Source of the DNA: Pseudotabrizicola formosa
GTDB lineage: Bacteria; Pseudomonadota; Alphaproteobacteria; Rhodobacterales; Rhodobacteraceae
Reading direction: 5' to 3'
NCBI RefSeq assembly: GCF_002900965.1
Contig: NZ_PJOM01000005.1
Location: 62,001 to 126,000, forward strand
Length of the DNA: 64,000 bases
Position numbers and translations under genes: made by a program. Below, piece by piece: positions 9,072 through 17,511 of this stretch (positions within the stretch are counted from its first letter, which is position 1; every line of letters begins with the position of its first letter). Under the pieces are notes generated by a model. The model worked only from the letters and a program-made list of their open reading frames with translations. It searched no databases and was not told where the DNA came from.

Positions 9072-10211
9072 TCAGTCCGCCAGGACCGAAATGCCTTTCA
9101 GCGGCAAGGTTGGCGGCCGGCCCATGACAAGGTCGGCCGTGATCCGCGCGGTCATCGGCCCGGCGCTGAACCCGACCCATGGGAACAGCGCAAGGAAAAA
9201 CCCCGGCAGCCCCGGGGCCTCGCCCAAGATTGGCCGCCAGTCCGGCGTGCCATTGACCCATGCGGTCCACGACCGCAGGGCGCGTACGCCCGCCACCGAT
9301 GGCACCACCCCGGCGGCCATGCCCATGTTTCCGGTCAGACTGCGCGGATCGGTCACCAGCCCGTCACCGCGCCGGGCGGCGGGCCAGCCGCCGCCGATCA
9401 CCAGCCCGCCATTGGCCACCTGTTTCAAAGACAGCTTGCCCGCCGCCGAATAGATCAGATGCGGGATGGTGGCCGCCATCGGCTCGGTCACCGTAACCTG
9501 CAACGGGAACCCGTCAATGCCCAGCGTCAGCCCCAGCATGCCAGCGATCTGCCCCGCCGCAGCGCCGGCGGCATTCACGACGCGGCCTGCCTGCACCCGG
9601 CCCTTGTCGGTCACAACCGTGTACCCGCCGCCTTCAGCCTCAATCGCGATCACGCGCGTATGACGGTGGATCACAGCGCCCGCCCGCTCCGCCGCCGCTG
9701 CGATGGCCGGGGTGGCCCGCAGCGGGTTGGCCTTGCCTTCGCGCGCGCAATACCCGGCCCCGATGGCATCCTCGGCCAGGTAGGGCGCGATGTCGCGCAG
9801 ATCGGACCGGTTCAGCACAATCGTTTCAACCCCCGCCTCGGCCTCAATGTGCGCCTTGGCGGCAATGGCCTGCATCTGCGTCTCCGTCCGCGCCACCACC
9901 AGCCCACCGGCCAGCTTCACCTGCAAGTCCTCGCCCACGCGGTCAGACAGCCCCTGCCACAGTGTCAGCGAAGAGGTCAGCAGGCGAAGGCAGGGCGCGT
10001 AGGCGCGCGCCCAAGCCTCGCCATAGGCCACGAATTCCGGATACTGGATCTGCAGATGGATCGATCCCGCATTGGCCCCCGAGGCTTGCGCGCCCAATTC
10101 ACCGGCCTCCAGCAGCAGCACATCCGCCCCGTCTTCGGCCAGATACATCGCCGTCATAAGGCCGGCGATGCCGCCGCCAATGACCACAACATCCGCTTTA
10201 CTTTGCATCAT
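9072..10211 (-). CDS. FAD-dependent oxidoreductase, DadA/HcnC family
   Basis: A 379-residue flavoprotein of the D-amino-acid oxidase superfamily (DAO). The FAD-binding GGGIAGLMTAMYLAEDGADV motif begins at about residue 12, and the C-terminal substrate-domain pattern with a WTAWVNGTPDWRPILGE segment is present. The family oxidises amines, imino acids or N-substituted amino acids. It is a close paralogue in layout of the gene at 17501-18625; both share the GANAGSIHLQIQ- or NAGSLHVQMQ-type segment and an SLKQ..NGGLVIGGGWPA-type segment. No small-subunit genes adjoin this copy. It diverges from the DHDPS-like gene with only 44 bases between start codons. Confidence 0.87.
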   Translation of the reverse strand: MMQSKADVVVIGGGIAGLMTAMYLAEDGADVLLLEAGELGAQASGANAGSIHLQIQYPEFVAYGEAWARAYAPCLRLLTSSLTLWQGLSDRVGEDLQVKLAGGLVVARTETQMQAIAAKAHIEAEAGVETIVLNRSDLRDIAPYLAEDAIGAGYCAREGKANPLRATPAIAAAAERAGAVIHRHTRVIAIEAEGGGYTVVTDKGRVQAGRVVNAAGAAAGQIAGMLGLTLGIDGFPLQVTVTEPMAATIPHLIYSAAGKLSLKQVANGGLVIGGGWPAARRGDGLVTDPRSLTGNMGMAAGVVPSVAGVRALRSWTAWVNGTPDWRPILGEAPGLPGFFLALFPWVGFSAGPMTARITADLVMGRPPTLPLKGISVLAD

Positions 10212-10255
10212 ACCCCATGTGCCGGCGTGCGCCGGTCGTCAGAAAGGACAAAGAC

Positions 10256-11203
10256 ATGAAAACCTTCTCCGGCAGTTACACTGTCACCGTGACCCCCTTC
10301 ACCGAAGGCGGGGCAGAGATCGATTACGCCGCATGGCGCAAGTTCCTCGACTGGCAACTCGCTTGCGGCGTACCCGGCATCATCATCCTTGGCACCACCG
10401 GCGAATTTCTGACCCTGACCGATGACGAACGCGGTGCCTTCATCGAAGCCACGGTCAAGCATATCGCCGGACGCATTCCGGTGATGGTCGGCTCGATGAA
10501 CGCCTATACGCCGAATGCCGTGCGCTATTCGAAACAGGCCGAAGATCTGGGGGCCGATGGTCTGATGATCATCCCACCCTATTACTATACCCCCACCGAG
10601 GACGAGATCTTCAATTACTACAAGGCAATCTGCGAAGGCTGCAATCTTCCGATCATGCTGTACAACAACCCCTTCACCTCGAACGTCGACATGTCGGCCA
10701 AACTGGTGGGGCGTCTGACCAAATCCTTCGAGCAGATCCGCTATATCAAGGAAGCCAGCCAGCGGATCGAGCGCATCCATGCGATCATTGTCGAATCCGA
10801 TGGGCTGATGAATGTCTGGGCGGGTCAGCAGGTTCTGGAAAGCTACAAGATGGGGGCCAAGGGCTATGTGAACCCTTATGGCAACTACATTCCCCGCGCG
10901 AGCGTCAAGTTTGTGGAATATGCCGAGCAGGGCCGCTGGGATGATGTCTGGGCCATCCAGTCGCTGATCCAGAAGTTCGATGCGATCATCACCAAGGGCC
11001 ATCCGCTGTACGGGCACCAGTGCTATTCCAAGGCGCTGGCGGCGGCGGCGGGCTATCCGGTGGGCGACGTGCGCGCGCCGATCACCACCTTTGCCAGCCT
11101 TGGCGATGAAGGCCGCGAAAGGGTGGCGGCGATGGTGCCGCTGATGGCGGAACTCGACCGGGTGGTGGACCGGATCGAGGCGCGCGCGAAAGCCGCGGAA
11201 TAG
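10256..11203 (+). CDS. DHDPS/N-acetylneuraminate-lyase family protein (copy 1)
   Basis: A 315-residue class I aldolase-fold enzyme. Expected catalytic features are complete: GTTGE with T48, the tyrosine of YNNP at Y136, and the Schiff-base lysine of KEAS at K165. The superfamily includes dihydrodipicolinate synthase, keto-deoxy-sugar-acid dehydratases or aldolases, and the hydroxyproline-pathway deaminase, so the reaction cannot be named from sequence alone. A catabolic role is implied by the setting. The ATG at 10256 has AAAGGA upstream and fits the family N-terminus. A paralogue is at 23970-24890. Confidence 0.88.
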   Translation: MKTFSGSYTVTVTPFTEGGAEIDYAAWRKFLDWQLACGVPGIIILGTTGEFLTLTDDERGAFIEATVKHIAGRIPVMVGSMNAYTPNAVRYSKQAEDLGADGLMIIPPYYYTPTEDEIFNYYKAICEGCNLPIMLYNNPFTSNVDMSAKLVGRLTKSFEQIRYIKEASQRIERIHAIIVESDGLMNVWAGQQVLESYKMGAKGYVNPYGNYIPRASVKFVEYAEQGRWDDVWAIQSLIQKFDAIITKGHPLYGHQCYSKALAAAAGYPVGDVRAPITTFASLGDEGRERVAAMVPLMAELDRVVDRIEARAKAAE

Positions 11204-11205
11204 GC

Positions 11206-11964
11206 TCATCGGATATAAGCCGCCCCGTTGACGTCAAGGGTCGCGCCGGTCAGATGCCGCGCGCGGCCCGAGGCGAGAAACACCGCCAGTTCGGCGATGT
11301 CTTGCGGTGGCACCCATTCGCCCATCGGCAGTTGTGCGGTGACAGCCGCCACCCCGCCCGTGCGTTCGGCGCTCTCCACGCTCATCTGCGTGGCGACCAC
11401 GCCGGGGGCGATGACGTAGGCGAGGATGCCGTCCTTGGCATGGGTGCGCGCCACGGTTTTCGTGGCTGCCGCAATCGCCGCCTTGGTCGCGGCATAGGCG
11501 ATGGCACCGGGATTGGTGGTGCCCCGCGTGGTGACCCATGAGCCGATGCCGATAATGCCGCCCGGTCGGCCAGCTGCCAGCCAGTCGCGCACCGCCAGCC
11601 GCATCAGCTGCGCAGGCGACAGCACGTTGACGCGCCAGGCCTCGTCCCAGGTCTCATCCCACAGGCCCGCATCATCCGCGATGCCCCCCGCCTGCCGCAT
11701 GATCGCGGCATTGTTCACCACCACATCCGGCAGACCGTCCGCACAAACCTCGGCCCAGAAGGCCGGAAGGCTCGCCGGATCGCCAAAATCCGCCGACACA
11801 AGGCGTGCACGATCAGGGGCAGCGGCAACCGCCGCCTCTGCCCCCTCGCGGTCCCGCCCGTAATGCGCGATCACCTGCGCGCCTGCGCCCAGCATGGCCG
11901 AGGCGATGGCCGCCCCGATCCCTTTCGAGGCCCCGGTGACCAGAACGGTGCGACCTTCCAGCAT
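11206..11964 (-). CDS. Short-chain dehydrogenase/reductase (SDR)
   Basis: A 252-residue classical SDR. The NAD(P)-binding TGASKGIG motif is near residue 10, NNAAIM corresponds to the NNAG motif, and the catalytic Ser and YxxxK lie in IGIGSWVTTRG and YAATKAAI. It ends with LTGATLDVNGAAYIR, as in many sugar-acid or 3-oxoacyl reductases. The start at 11964 is supported by AAGGAAG upstream. It follows the Old Yellow Enzyme gene by two bases and so is co-transcribed with it. It converges with the DHDPS-like gene. The substrate is unknown. Confidence 0.9.
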   Translation of the reverse strand: MLEGRTVLVTGASKGIGAAIASAMLGAGAQVIAHYGRDREGAEAAVAAAPDRARLVSADFGDPASLPAFWAEVCADGLPDVVVNNAAIMRQAGGIADDAGLWDETWDEAWRVNVLSPAQLMRLAVRDWLAAGRPGGIIGIGSWVTTRGTTNPGAIAYAATKAAIAAATKTVARTHAKDGILAYVIAPGVVATQMSVESAERTGGVAAVTAQLPMGEWVPPQDIAELAVFLASGRARHLTGATLDVNGAAYIR

Positions 11965-11966
11965 GA

Positions 11967-13067
11967 TTACTTCCTTGTGATAAAGGGTGTGTTGCGCAGC
12001 GCCGGGTTCGACCGCGCGTAAGACGCGGGCAGCACGATCTGCTCGCCAAGCGCCAGCGCCGCCCGCCAGGCCCAATGCGGATCCCACAGCATGCCTCGGG
12101 CGATCGAGATCATGTCGGCCTGGCCCGCCATCAGGATGGTCTCGGCCTGAACGGCTTCGGTGATCTGCCCGACCGCCATTGTGGGGATGTTGCTCTCTGA
12201 CCGGATCTTGCCCGAAAAGCCGACCTGATAGCCCGGCCCCGTTACGATCTTCTGCCGGTTGTCCAACCCGCCTGATGACACGTCGATCATGTCACAGCCC
12301 GCCTCGCGCAGCGCGCTGGACAAGGCCACCGCCTCATCGGGAGTCCAGCCGCCCTCAACCCAATCGGTCGCAGACAGGCGCAGGATGACCGGATAATCCT
12401 CGGGCACCACAGCCCGCACCGCCCGGAACACCTCCAGCGTCAGGCGCAGGCGGTTTTCCAGCGATCCGCCATAGCGGTCGGTGCGCTGATTCGACAGCGG
12501 CGACATGAACTGGTGCAGCAGATAGCCATGCGCGGCGTGGATCTGGATCAGATCGAACCCGGCACGGACCGCGCGCTTGGCGCTGTCGGCAAAGGCGGTG
12601 ATCAGATCGGCAATCGCCGCCTCGTCCATCGCACGCGGGGTGGGCCAGGTGTCCAGATAGGGCAGGGCGCCTGGCCCCACCGTTTCCCATGCAGCATCGC
12701 CCTGTGCCGGACCGCTGCCCTCCCATGGCGGCAGGGTACTGGCCTTGCGCCCGGCATGGGCCAGCTGGATGCCGATCTTGGCCGGGCTGTAACGACGCAC
12801 GAAATCGACGACACCCGCAAAGGCCGCCTCCTGCGCGTCATTCCACAATCCGGGGCAGCCCGGTGTGATGCGCCCCTCGGGCACCACACCCGTGGCCTCG
12901 GCAATGATCAGGCCCACGCCGCCCAGTGCGAACTGCCCCAGATGCACCATATGCCAGTCCGACGGGACGCCATCTTGCGCCTGATACTGGCACATCGGCG
13001 CGACCACGATGCGGTTGGGCACCGTCAGGCCGCGGATGGTGATGGGGGAAAACAGGGTGCTTGCCAT
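11967..13067 (-). CDS. NADH:flavin oxidoreductase, Old Yellow Enzyme family (YqjM-like)
   Basis: A 366-residue FMN TIM-barrel enzyme. The N-terminus has APMCQYQA, with C26 matching the redox-tuning cysteine of YqjM-type enzymes. HAGRKAS and the substrate-binding HAAHGYLLHQFMSP segment follow, then the phosphate-binding IARGMLWDPHW region. OYE proteins reduce activated C=C bonds, and some relatives demethylate amines; this sequence is the short single-domain type, not the long trimethylamine-dehydrogenase type. It is first in a two-gene minus-strand operon, with a predicted operator 37 bases upstream. Confidence 0.9.
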   Translation of the reverse strand: MASTLFSPITIRGLTVPNRIVVAPMCQYQAQDGVPSDWHMVHLGQFALGGVGLIIAEATGVVPEGRITPGCPGLWNDAQEAAFAGVVDFVRRYSPAKIGIQLAHAGRKASTLPPWEGSGPAQGDAAWETVGPGALPYLDTWPTPRAMDEAAIADLITAFADSAKRAVRAGFDLIQIHAAHGYLLHQFMSPLSNQRTDRYGGSLENRLRLTLEVFRAVRAVVPEDYPVILRLSATDWVEGGWTPDEAVALSSALREAGCDMIDVSSGGLDNRQKIVTGPGYQVGFSGKIRSESNIPTMAVGQITEAVQAETILMAGQADMISIARGMLWDPHWAWRAALALGEQIVLPASYARSNPALRNTPFITRK

Positions 13068-13103
13068 GTCCGTTCCTTTAATTTGTGATTGAACCCATGG
13101 TTC

Positions 13104-13129
13104 GTGCGATATATGAACTTATGTGCGTC
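13104..13129 (+). promoter_or_regulatory. Predicted IclR-family operator, copy 3
   Basis: The core GTGCGATATATGAAC (13104-13118) is followed by TTAT and the half-site GTGCGTC (13123-13129). It lies in the 109-base gap between the divergently transcribed OYE gene and the TIM-barrel epimerase gene, so it can control both. Thirteen of fifteen core bases match the copy beside the IclR gene. Confidence 0.72.
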
Positions 13130-13176
13130 ATTATGATCTGCCTGTGAAGCCCCTGCAAACAAAAAGGACCAGCCCC

Positions 13177-14016
13177 ATGACTGCTCTTTCTGTCGCCGCC
13201 AGCACGTTTCCGTTTCTGTATTCCCGCGATGGTCTGGATGCGCTGAAGCATTTGCGGGGGCTTGGCTTTGATGCCTTCGAGATGATGATCTTCCCTCCGC
13301 ATTGCTGGCCGCGCGAGCTGAGCGTGGCACAGCGCCGCGAGACCAAGGCCTGGCTGAACGGCGAAGGTGCGCGCCTGACCTCTTTCTGCTATCCGCTGCT
13401 GGACAACAACCCGAATGGCGTTGACCGGCTGATGCGGGCCTATACGCTGGACCGCTACCGCGAGGCGATTGATCTGGCGGCGGAATGGAACTGCCCCTAT
13501 GTCGTTGCCATTCCGGGCCCGGTCAGCTCGCTGATCAACCCGCCGCGCGACTGGATGCTGAACTGGTTTGTCGAAGGCGTGCAAGAACTGGTGCGCTATG
13601 CCAAGGGCACGGGGGTGGAAATCCTGCTGGAAAACGTGCCCTTCACTTTCCTGCCCACGGCGCAGGACATGGCCGATACCGCCCGGCTGATCGGGCCAGA
13701 GGTCGGCATCAACTATGACATCTGCAACGCCGCCTTCATCAAGGAAGACCCGGCAGAAGCGATCCGCATGCTGGGGCCGCTGGTCAAGAACGTGCATATC
13801 TCGGATTCGGGCTATGGCGAGTTCAAGCACGAGAAACTGGGCACCGGCATCGTTGATCCGGCTCCGGTGGCGGTTGCGCTGAAAGAGATCGGCTATACCG
13901 GTGCCACGGTGCTGGAGATCATCACCGACGCGCTGCTGCCGGGGGCTGATCCCGATGGTGACATCTTGGCCAGCAAGGATATTCTGGTCCAGAACGGCTG
14001 GCAGCCTCTGCGCTGA
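13177..14016 (+). CDS. Sugar phosphate isomerase/epimerase-family TIM-barrel protein
   Basis: A 279-residue protein of the xylose-isomerase-like/AP endonuclease family 2 fold. Likely metal ligands are visible in order: the Glu of LLENVPF, the Asp of NYDICNAAF, the His of NVHISDS and the Glu of VLEII. Such enzymes isomerise or epimerise sugars, keto-sugars and hydroxy-acids using a divalent metal. The ATG at 13177 is chosen because AAAAAGGA precedes it and the family fold begins there. It is a single gene ending in a strong inverted repeat. The substrate is unknown. Confidence 0.86.
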   Translation: MTALSVAASTFPFLYSRDGLDALKHLRGLGFDAFEMMIFPPHCWPRELSVAQRRETKAWLNGEGARLTSFCYPLLDNNPNGVDRLMRAYTLDRYREAIDLAAEWNCPYVVAIPGPVSSLINPPRDWMLNWFVEGVQELVRYAKGTGVEILLENVPFTFLPTAQDMADTARLIGPEVGINYDICNAAFIKEDPAEAIRMLGPLVKNVHISDSGYGEFKHEKLGTGIVDPAPVAVALKEIGYTGATVLEIITDALLPGADPDGDILASKDILVQNGWQPLR

Positions 14017-14020
14017 AACA

Positions 14021-14055
14021 GCTGGCCTGATCCCGCAACGCGGGATCAGGCCAGC
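14021..14055. terminator. Perfect 16-bp inverted repeat, bidirectional terminator candidate
   Basis: Arms 14021-14036 and 14040-14055 are perfectly complementary around a 3-base loop (AAC). It begins 4 bases after the stop of the epimerase gene and covers the stop and last codons of the convergent SDR gene (stop at 14046). No U-tract follows on either strand, so termination would rest on hairpin stability. Confidence 0.75.
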
Positions 14056-14804
14056 CCCGCCTCGACCGGATAGACATGTCCCGTCAACCCGGCTGCGGCG
14101 TCACTTGCCAGAAAATGCGCCAGATTGGCCACGTCTTCCATGGTCGCCATCCGCCCCAACATGGTCTGCGCCGCCATCGCGCCAAGCGCCACCTCGGGCG
14201 GCGGTCCGCCTGCCGCATGTCGGGCAACCATACGGGATACGAGGGCCTCAGTGGCAATCGGTCCGGGCGCGAGCGCGTTCACCCGGACACCGCGCGTGCC
14301 AAGATCCATTGCTGCCGCCCGCATCACCCCGATGACCGCATGTTTCGACGCTGTGTAGAGCACCTGCTTTGGATGGGCGCGAAAGCCATTGATCGAGGCC
14401 ATCACGATGCCTGACCCGTGACCGGATGCCGCAAGCGCAGCCGCAAAGCTGCCCAGCGTGATGGCAACGCCCCAGACATTGACCGTCATCACGCGGCTCC
14501 ACTCTGCGGCATCCAGCTCGGTCACGCCACGCCAGGGTGGCACAAGGCCCGCATTGGCCACCACGACCGAAATCTTGCCCAGACGCTCGGCAAGCCCTTG
14601 CATCTGCGCCTCTGCCGCCGGATCGGTGAGGTCCTGTGCGACGCCTTCCCAACCGCGGGGCAAATCACCCAGCATCTCGGGCAGGTCGAGCGCCACGATC
14701 CGCGCCCCTGAGGCGGCCAGCCTCTCGGCGATCGCCCGGCCCAGACCGCCACCTGCCCCAGTCACAACAGCCACTCGGCCGGTCATGTCCTGCATCACGC
14801 TCAT
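14046..14804 (-). CDS. Short-chain dehydrogenase/reductase (SDR)
   Basis: A 252-residue classical SDR: TGAGGGLGRAI cofactor motif near residue 15, ANAGLVPPW, catalytic Ser in VMASINGF and YTASKHA for the Tyr-Lys pair, then a PGPIATEAL loop. It resembles sugar-alcohol or 3-oxoacyl reductases without a clear specific match. It is divergent from the hydroxyacyl-CoA-dehydrogenase-like gene, with an operator between them. Its 3' end lies in the perfect inverted repeat shared with the epimerase gene. In-frame ATG codons at residues 4 and 7 are alternative starts. Confidence 0.89.
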   Translation of the reverse strand: MSVMQDMTGRVAVVTGAGGGLGRAIAERLAASGARIVALDLPEMLGDLPRGWEGVAQDLTDPAAEAQMQGLAERLGKISVVVANAGLVPPWRGVTELDAAEWSRVMTVNVWGVAITLGSFAAALAASGHGSGIVMASINGFRAHPKQVLYTASKHAVIGVMRAAAMDLGTRGVRVNALAPGPIATEALVSRMVARHAAGGPPPEVALGAMAAQTMLGRMATMEDVANLAHFLASDAAAGLTGHVYPVEAGLA

Positions 14805-14845
14805 ATTGCACGCCGCTTTCGTTCAGACTACAGTTCCATTTTAAT

Positions 14846-14871
14846 TTCGCACTTTTGTGCGTCATGTGAAC
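14846..14871 (-). promoter_or_regulatory. Predicted IclR-family operator, copy 4
   Basis: TTCGCAC (14846-14852), TTTT, then the core GTGCGTCATGTGAAC (14857-14871); read on the minus strand this is core, spacer, third half-site GTGCGAA. It is in the 107-base gap between the divergent SDR and hydroxyacyl-CoA-dehydrogenase-like genes. It is one of the two best copies and differs from the copy at 19660-19674 by one core base. Confidence 0.75.
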
Positions 14872-14911
14872 GAATGCAAGCGCAATCGCTTTAACTGGAT
14901 GAGGCAGGCAG

Positions 14912-15850
14912 GTGACAGACACCCATCATGTGACAATTCTGGGCGCGGGATCGATCGGCCTGTCCTTCGCCGCCGTGTTTGCAGACGCCGGCTTTGAGGT
15001 GACCGTTTGTGACCCAGACCCAGTCCGCCGCGACCAGGCCCTTGGCGGTTTGGCTGTGCAGCGCGATGCCATTGCGTTGGCCGGCCTGCAGCGCGGTCTG
15101 CCGGGGCAGGTGACCTTTGCCGCCGATGGCAGTGCGGTCTTGCCCACATCCGCGCTGATCATCGAATGCGGGCCGGAGAACCTGTCCATCAAACAGGCCA
15201 TCTTTGCCGACCTTTTGGCGCGATGTTCTGCCGACGCCATTCTTGTCACGGCCTCCTCTGCCATTCCGATGTCGCAGATCCTGCCCGCTTCAGCCGATCA
15301 GCGCCGCTGTCTTGTGGCCCATCCGGTCAACCCGCCGGCCGTGCTGCGGATGATCGAATTGTGCCCCGCGCCGGCAACCGAACCATCGGCAACCGACCGG
15401 GCTGCCGAGCTTTTCGCCGCCGCCGGTTTTGAACCGGTGCGCCTGGGCCATGAAATTGAAGGCTTTGTCCTCAACCGCCTGCAAGGCGCTGTGCTGCGTG
15501 AAGCCTACCGGCTTGTGGATGAGGGCGTCACCGATGTGGCAGGGATCGAGGCTGTGATGCGACTCGGCCTTGGCCCGCGGTGGGCGCTATCGGGCCCGTT
15601 CGAGACGGCCGAGCTGAACACCCCCGGCGGCATCCGGGCGCATGCGGCGCGGATGGGCCCCGCCTACGCCCGGATGGGGTCCGCGCGGGGTGAAACCGTG
15701 GACTGGCATGCCAGTCTGATCGACAGCGTCGACGCGCAGCGCCGGGCAGAGATCGCCGCCGACCAGCTGCCCGCCCGCGCAGCATGGCGCGCGCGCGCCG
15801 TCGCGCGGCTGGTCGCGGCGCGGGACCGCCTGATGGGGGAAAGACCATGA
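14912..15850 (+). CDS. 3-hydroxyacyl-CoA dehydrogenase-family NAD-dependent oxidoreductase
   Basis: A 312-residue short form of the HCDH family, as in L-gulonate 3-dehydrogenase/lambda-crystallin and carnitine dehydrogenase. The Rossmann motif GAGSIGLSFA is at about residues 11-20, with a conserved SSAIPMS, the catalytic-region HPVNPP, and GFVLNRLQGA. The single C-terminal domain and absence of a CoA-ligase or hydratase neighbour point to a free hydroxy-acid or hydroxy-amine substrate. The GTG start at 14912 has a GAGGCAGG sequence before it and fits the family N-terminus. Its stop overlaps the next gene's ATG. Confidence 0.87.
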   Translation: MTDTHHVTILGAGSIGLSFAAVFADAGFEVTVCDPDPVRRDQALGGLAVQRDAIALAGLQRGLPGQVTFAADGSAVLPTSALIIECGPENLSIKQAIFADLLARCSADAILVTASSAIPMSQILPASADQRRCLVAHPVNPPAVLRMIELCPAPATEPSATDRAAELFAAAGFEPVRLGHEIEGFVLNRLQGAVLREAYRLVDEGVTDVAGIEAVMRLGLGPRWALSGPFETAELNTPGGIRAHAARMGPAYARMGSARGETVDWHASLIDSVDAQRRAEIAADQLPARAAWRARAVARLVAARDRLMGERP

Positions 15851-17511
15851 CGGGACAGCCAGCTGGCCATTTCACCTTTGATGGCAAAAGCGTGCCGCTA
15901 CGCCCTGGCCAATCTTTGGCAGCAGCCCTTACAGAGGCTGGTCTGCGCAGCTTTCGTCAGACTGCAAAGGGCGCCACGCGCGGCATCTTTTGCGGCATGG
16001 GCGTGTGTCAGGATTGTCTGGTTACCGTCAACGGTGCCCCGAACCGACGCGCCTGCATGACCCCCGCAGTTGCGGGACAGGATATCCGCACTCAGGTGCC
16101 CTTTCCTGATCTGGCAACTGCCCCCAACCCCCAGCCCGCCGCCCCGGCGCGGGTGATCGCGCCTGATCTGCTCATTGTCGGTGGTGGCGCGGGCGGCTTG
16201 TCGGCGGCCATCGCGGCGCGGCGGGCGGGGGCCAGCGTGACCATTCTGGACGAACGCAAAGTGGGCGGTGGCCAGTATTTCAAGCAATCTGCCGTCTCGG
16301 GCCCGCTGGATGCACAGCAATCCGCCGGGGCCGACCTGCTGGCGCAGGCCCTTGCCGCCGGGGCAGAGCTGATCGGCGAGGTGGAAATCTGGGGTGCCTT
16401 TGACGGCCTGCTGTTTCTGGCCGAACACAAGGGGGCGGCGCTGATCGCCCGCCCGCGCGCCGCCATCATTGCAACGGGTGCCTATGAGCGGCCCGAGATC
16501 CGCCCGGGTTGGACCCTGCCCGGCGTGATGACCACGGGCGCCGCCCAGACCCTGTGGCGCAGTTACCGCACCCTGCCGGGGAAGCGGGTCGCACTTGTCG
16601 GCTCGGGCCCGCTGAACCTGCAGGTCGGGCTGGAACTGGCCCAAGGCGGGGCCGAGGTGGTGATGATTGCCGAACGTGGCCCGGCTCCATGGCTGCGCCC
16701 CATCGCTGCGGCGGCGCTGGCCCTGTCCGGTCCGGCCCTCGCGTGGACCGGCCTGCGCTCGCTGGCCGATCTGCGCAAACGCGGCGTGCCGGTGCGCCAT
16801 GGTGCGGCGCTGGACCGGATTGATGCGGCAGAGGGGGCCTTGCGTGTGACGCTCATGGGCGACCTGAGCCCTGTCATCGCCGATGCCGTGTTGATGAATG
16901 CGGGCTTTGACCCGCAGAACGAAATCCTGCGCCTGCTTGGGGCCGAGGCGATCTATGATCCTGCCTTTGGCCATCTGCGCATCACGCGCGACGACACCTG
17001 CGCCACCACCGTGCCAGGGCTTTATGCCGTGGGCGACTGCGCGGGATTGGGCGGGGCCCCTGCCGCGATGGCCGAAGGGCGCATCGCCGGACGCGCCGCA
17101 GCGGCGGCGTTGGGTTTTGGCGATGGCTATGACACGTTCGCCGATCAGCGCCAGCTTGGCCGCGCCCGCCGGTTTCAGCGGCACCTGTGGGCGTTGCACG
17201 ATGTGGCCCCCCGCCTGCCCGATGTGCCGGACGATACCCTGATCTGCCGCTGCGAGGAAATCGATGCCGGACAGATCCGTGCCGGACTGGGCGAAAAGCC
17301 GGGTCATGCGGGCACGCTCAAGCGCGCCACCCGCGTTGGGATGGGCCGGTGCCAGGGGCGCTATTGCGGCCCGGTTGCCGCCCGGCTGGTGGCCGCCGCC
17401 ACCGGCACCCCGGTTCAGGATCGAAGCTATTTTGCCCCGCGCGTGCCGATCAAGCCGGTGGCGATCTCTGCCATTCTGGCTGCAGAAGAGGCGCTGAAAG
17501 ATGCACCCTGA
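15847..17511 (+). CDS. Fused HcnA-HcnB-type [2Fe-2S]/FAD oxidoreductase subunit
   Basis: A 554-residue fusion. Residues 1-95 form a [2Fe-2S] ferredoxin-like domain with cysteines C49, C54, C57 and C70. An FAD-dependent pyridine-nucleotide-disulfide-type domain follows (GGGAGGLSAA at about 112), and a BFD-like iron-sulfur domain ends the chain (ICRCEE and GMGRCQGRYCGP). In hydrogen cyanide synthase, D-hydroxyproline dehydrogenase and opine oxidases, homologous modules accept electrons from a DAO-family partner. The partner is the next gene, overlapping by 11 bases. The layout also recalls sarcosine oxidase alpha without its folate domain. An amine or imino-acid dehydrogenase role is a firm inference; the substrate is open. 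Confidence 0.88.
   Translation: MTGQPAGHFTFDGKSVPLRPGQSLAAALTEAGLRSFRQTAKGATRGIFCGMGVCQDCLVTVNGAPNRRACMTPAVAGQDIRTQVPFPDLATAPNPQPAAPARVIAPDLLIVGGGAGGLSAAIAARRAGASVTILDERKVGGGQYFKQSAVSGPLDAQQSAGADLLAQALAAGAELIGEVEIWGAFDGLLFLAEHKGAALIARPRAAIIATGAYERPEIRPGWTLPGVMTTGAAQTLWRSYRTLPGKRVALVGSGPLNLQVGLELAQGGAEVVMIAERGPAPWLRPIAAAALALSGPALAWTGLRSLADLRKRGVPVRHGAALDRIDAAEGALRVTLMGDLSPVIADAVLMNAGFDPQNEILRLLGAEAIYDPAFGHLRITRDDTCATTVPGLYAVGDCAGLGGAPAAMAEGRIAGRAAAAALGFGDGYDTFADQRQLGRARRFQRHLWALHDVAPRLPDVPDDTLICRCEEIDAGQIRAGLGEKPGHAGTLKRATRVGMGRCQGRYCGPVAARLVAAATGTPVQDRSYFAPRVPIKPVAISAILAAEEALKDAP

Noticed and set aside
10222-10235. Inverted repeat CCGGCG-TG-CGCCGG between the divergent flavoprotein and DHDPS-like genes
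   Set aside because: It is short and GC-only, and does not match the operator consensus; too weak to call a regulatory site.
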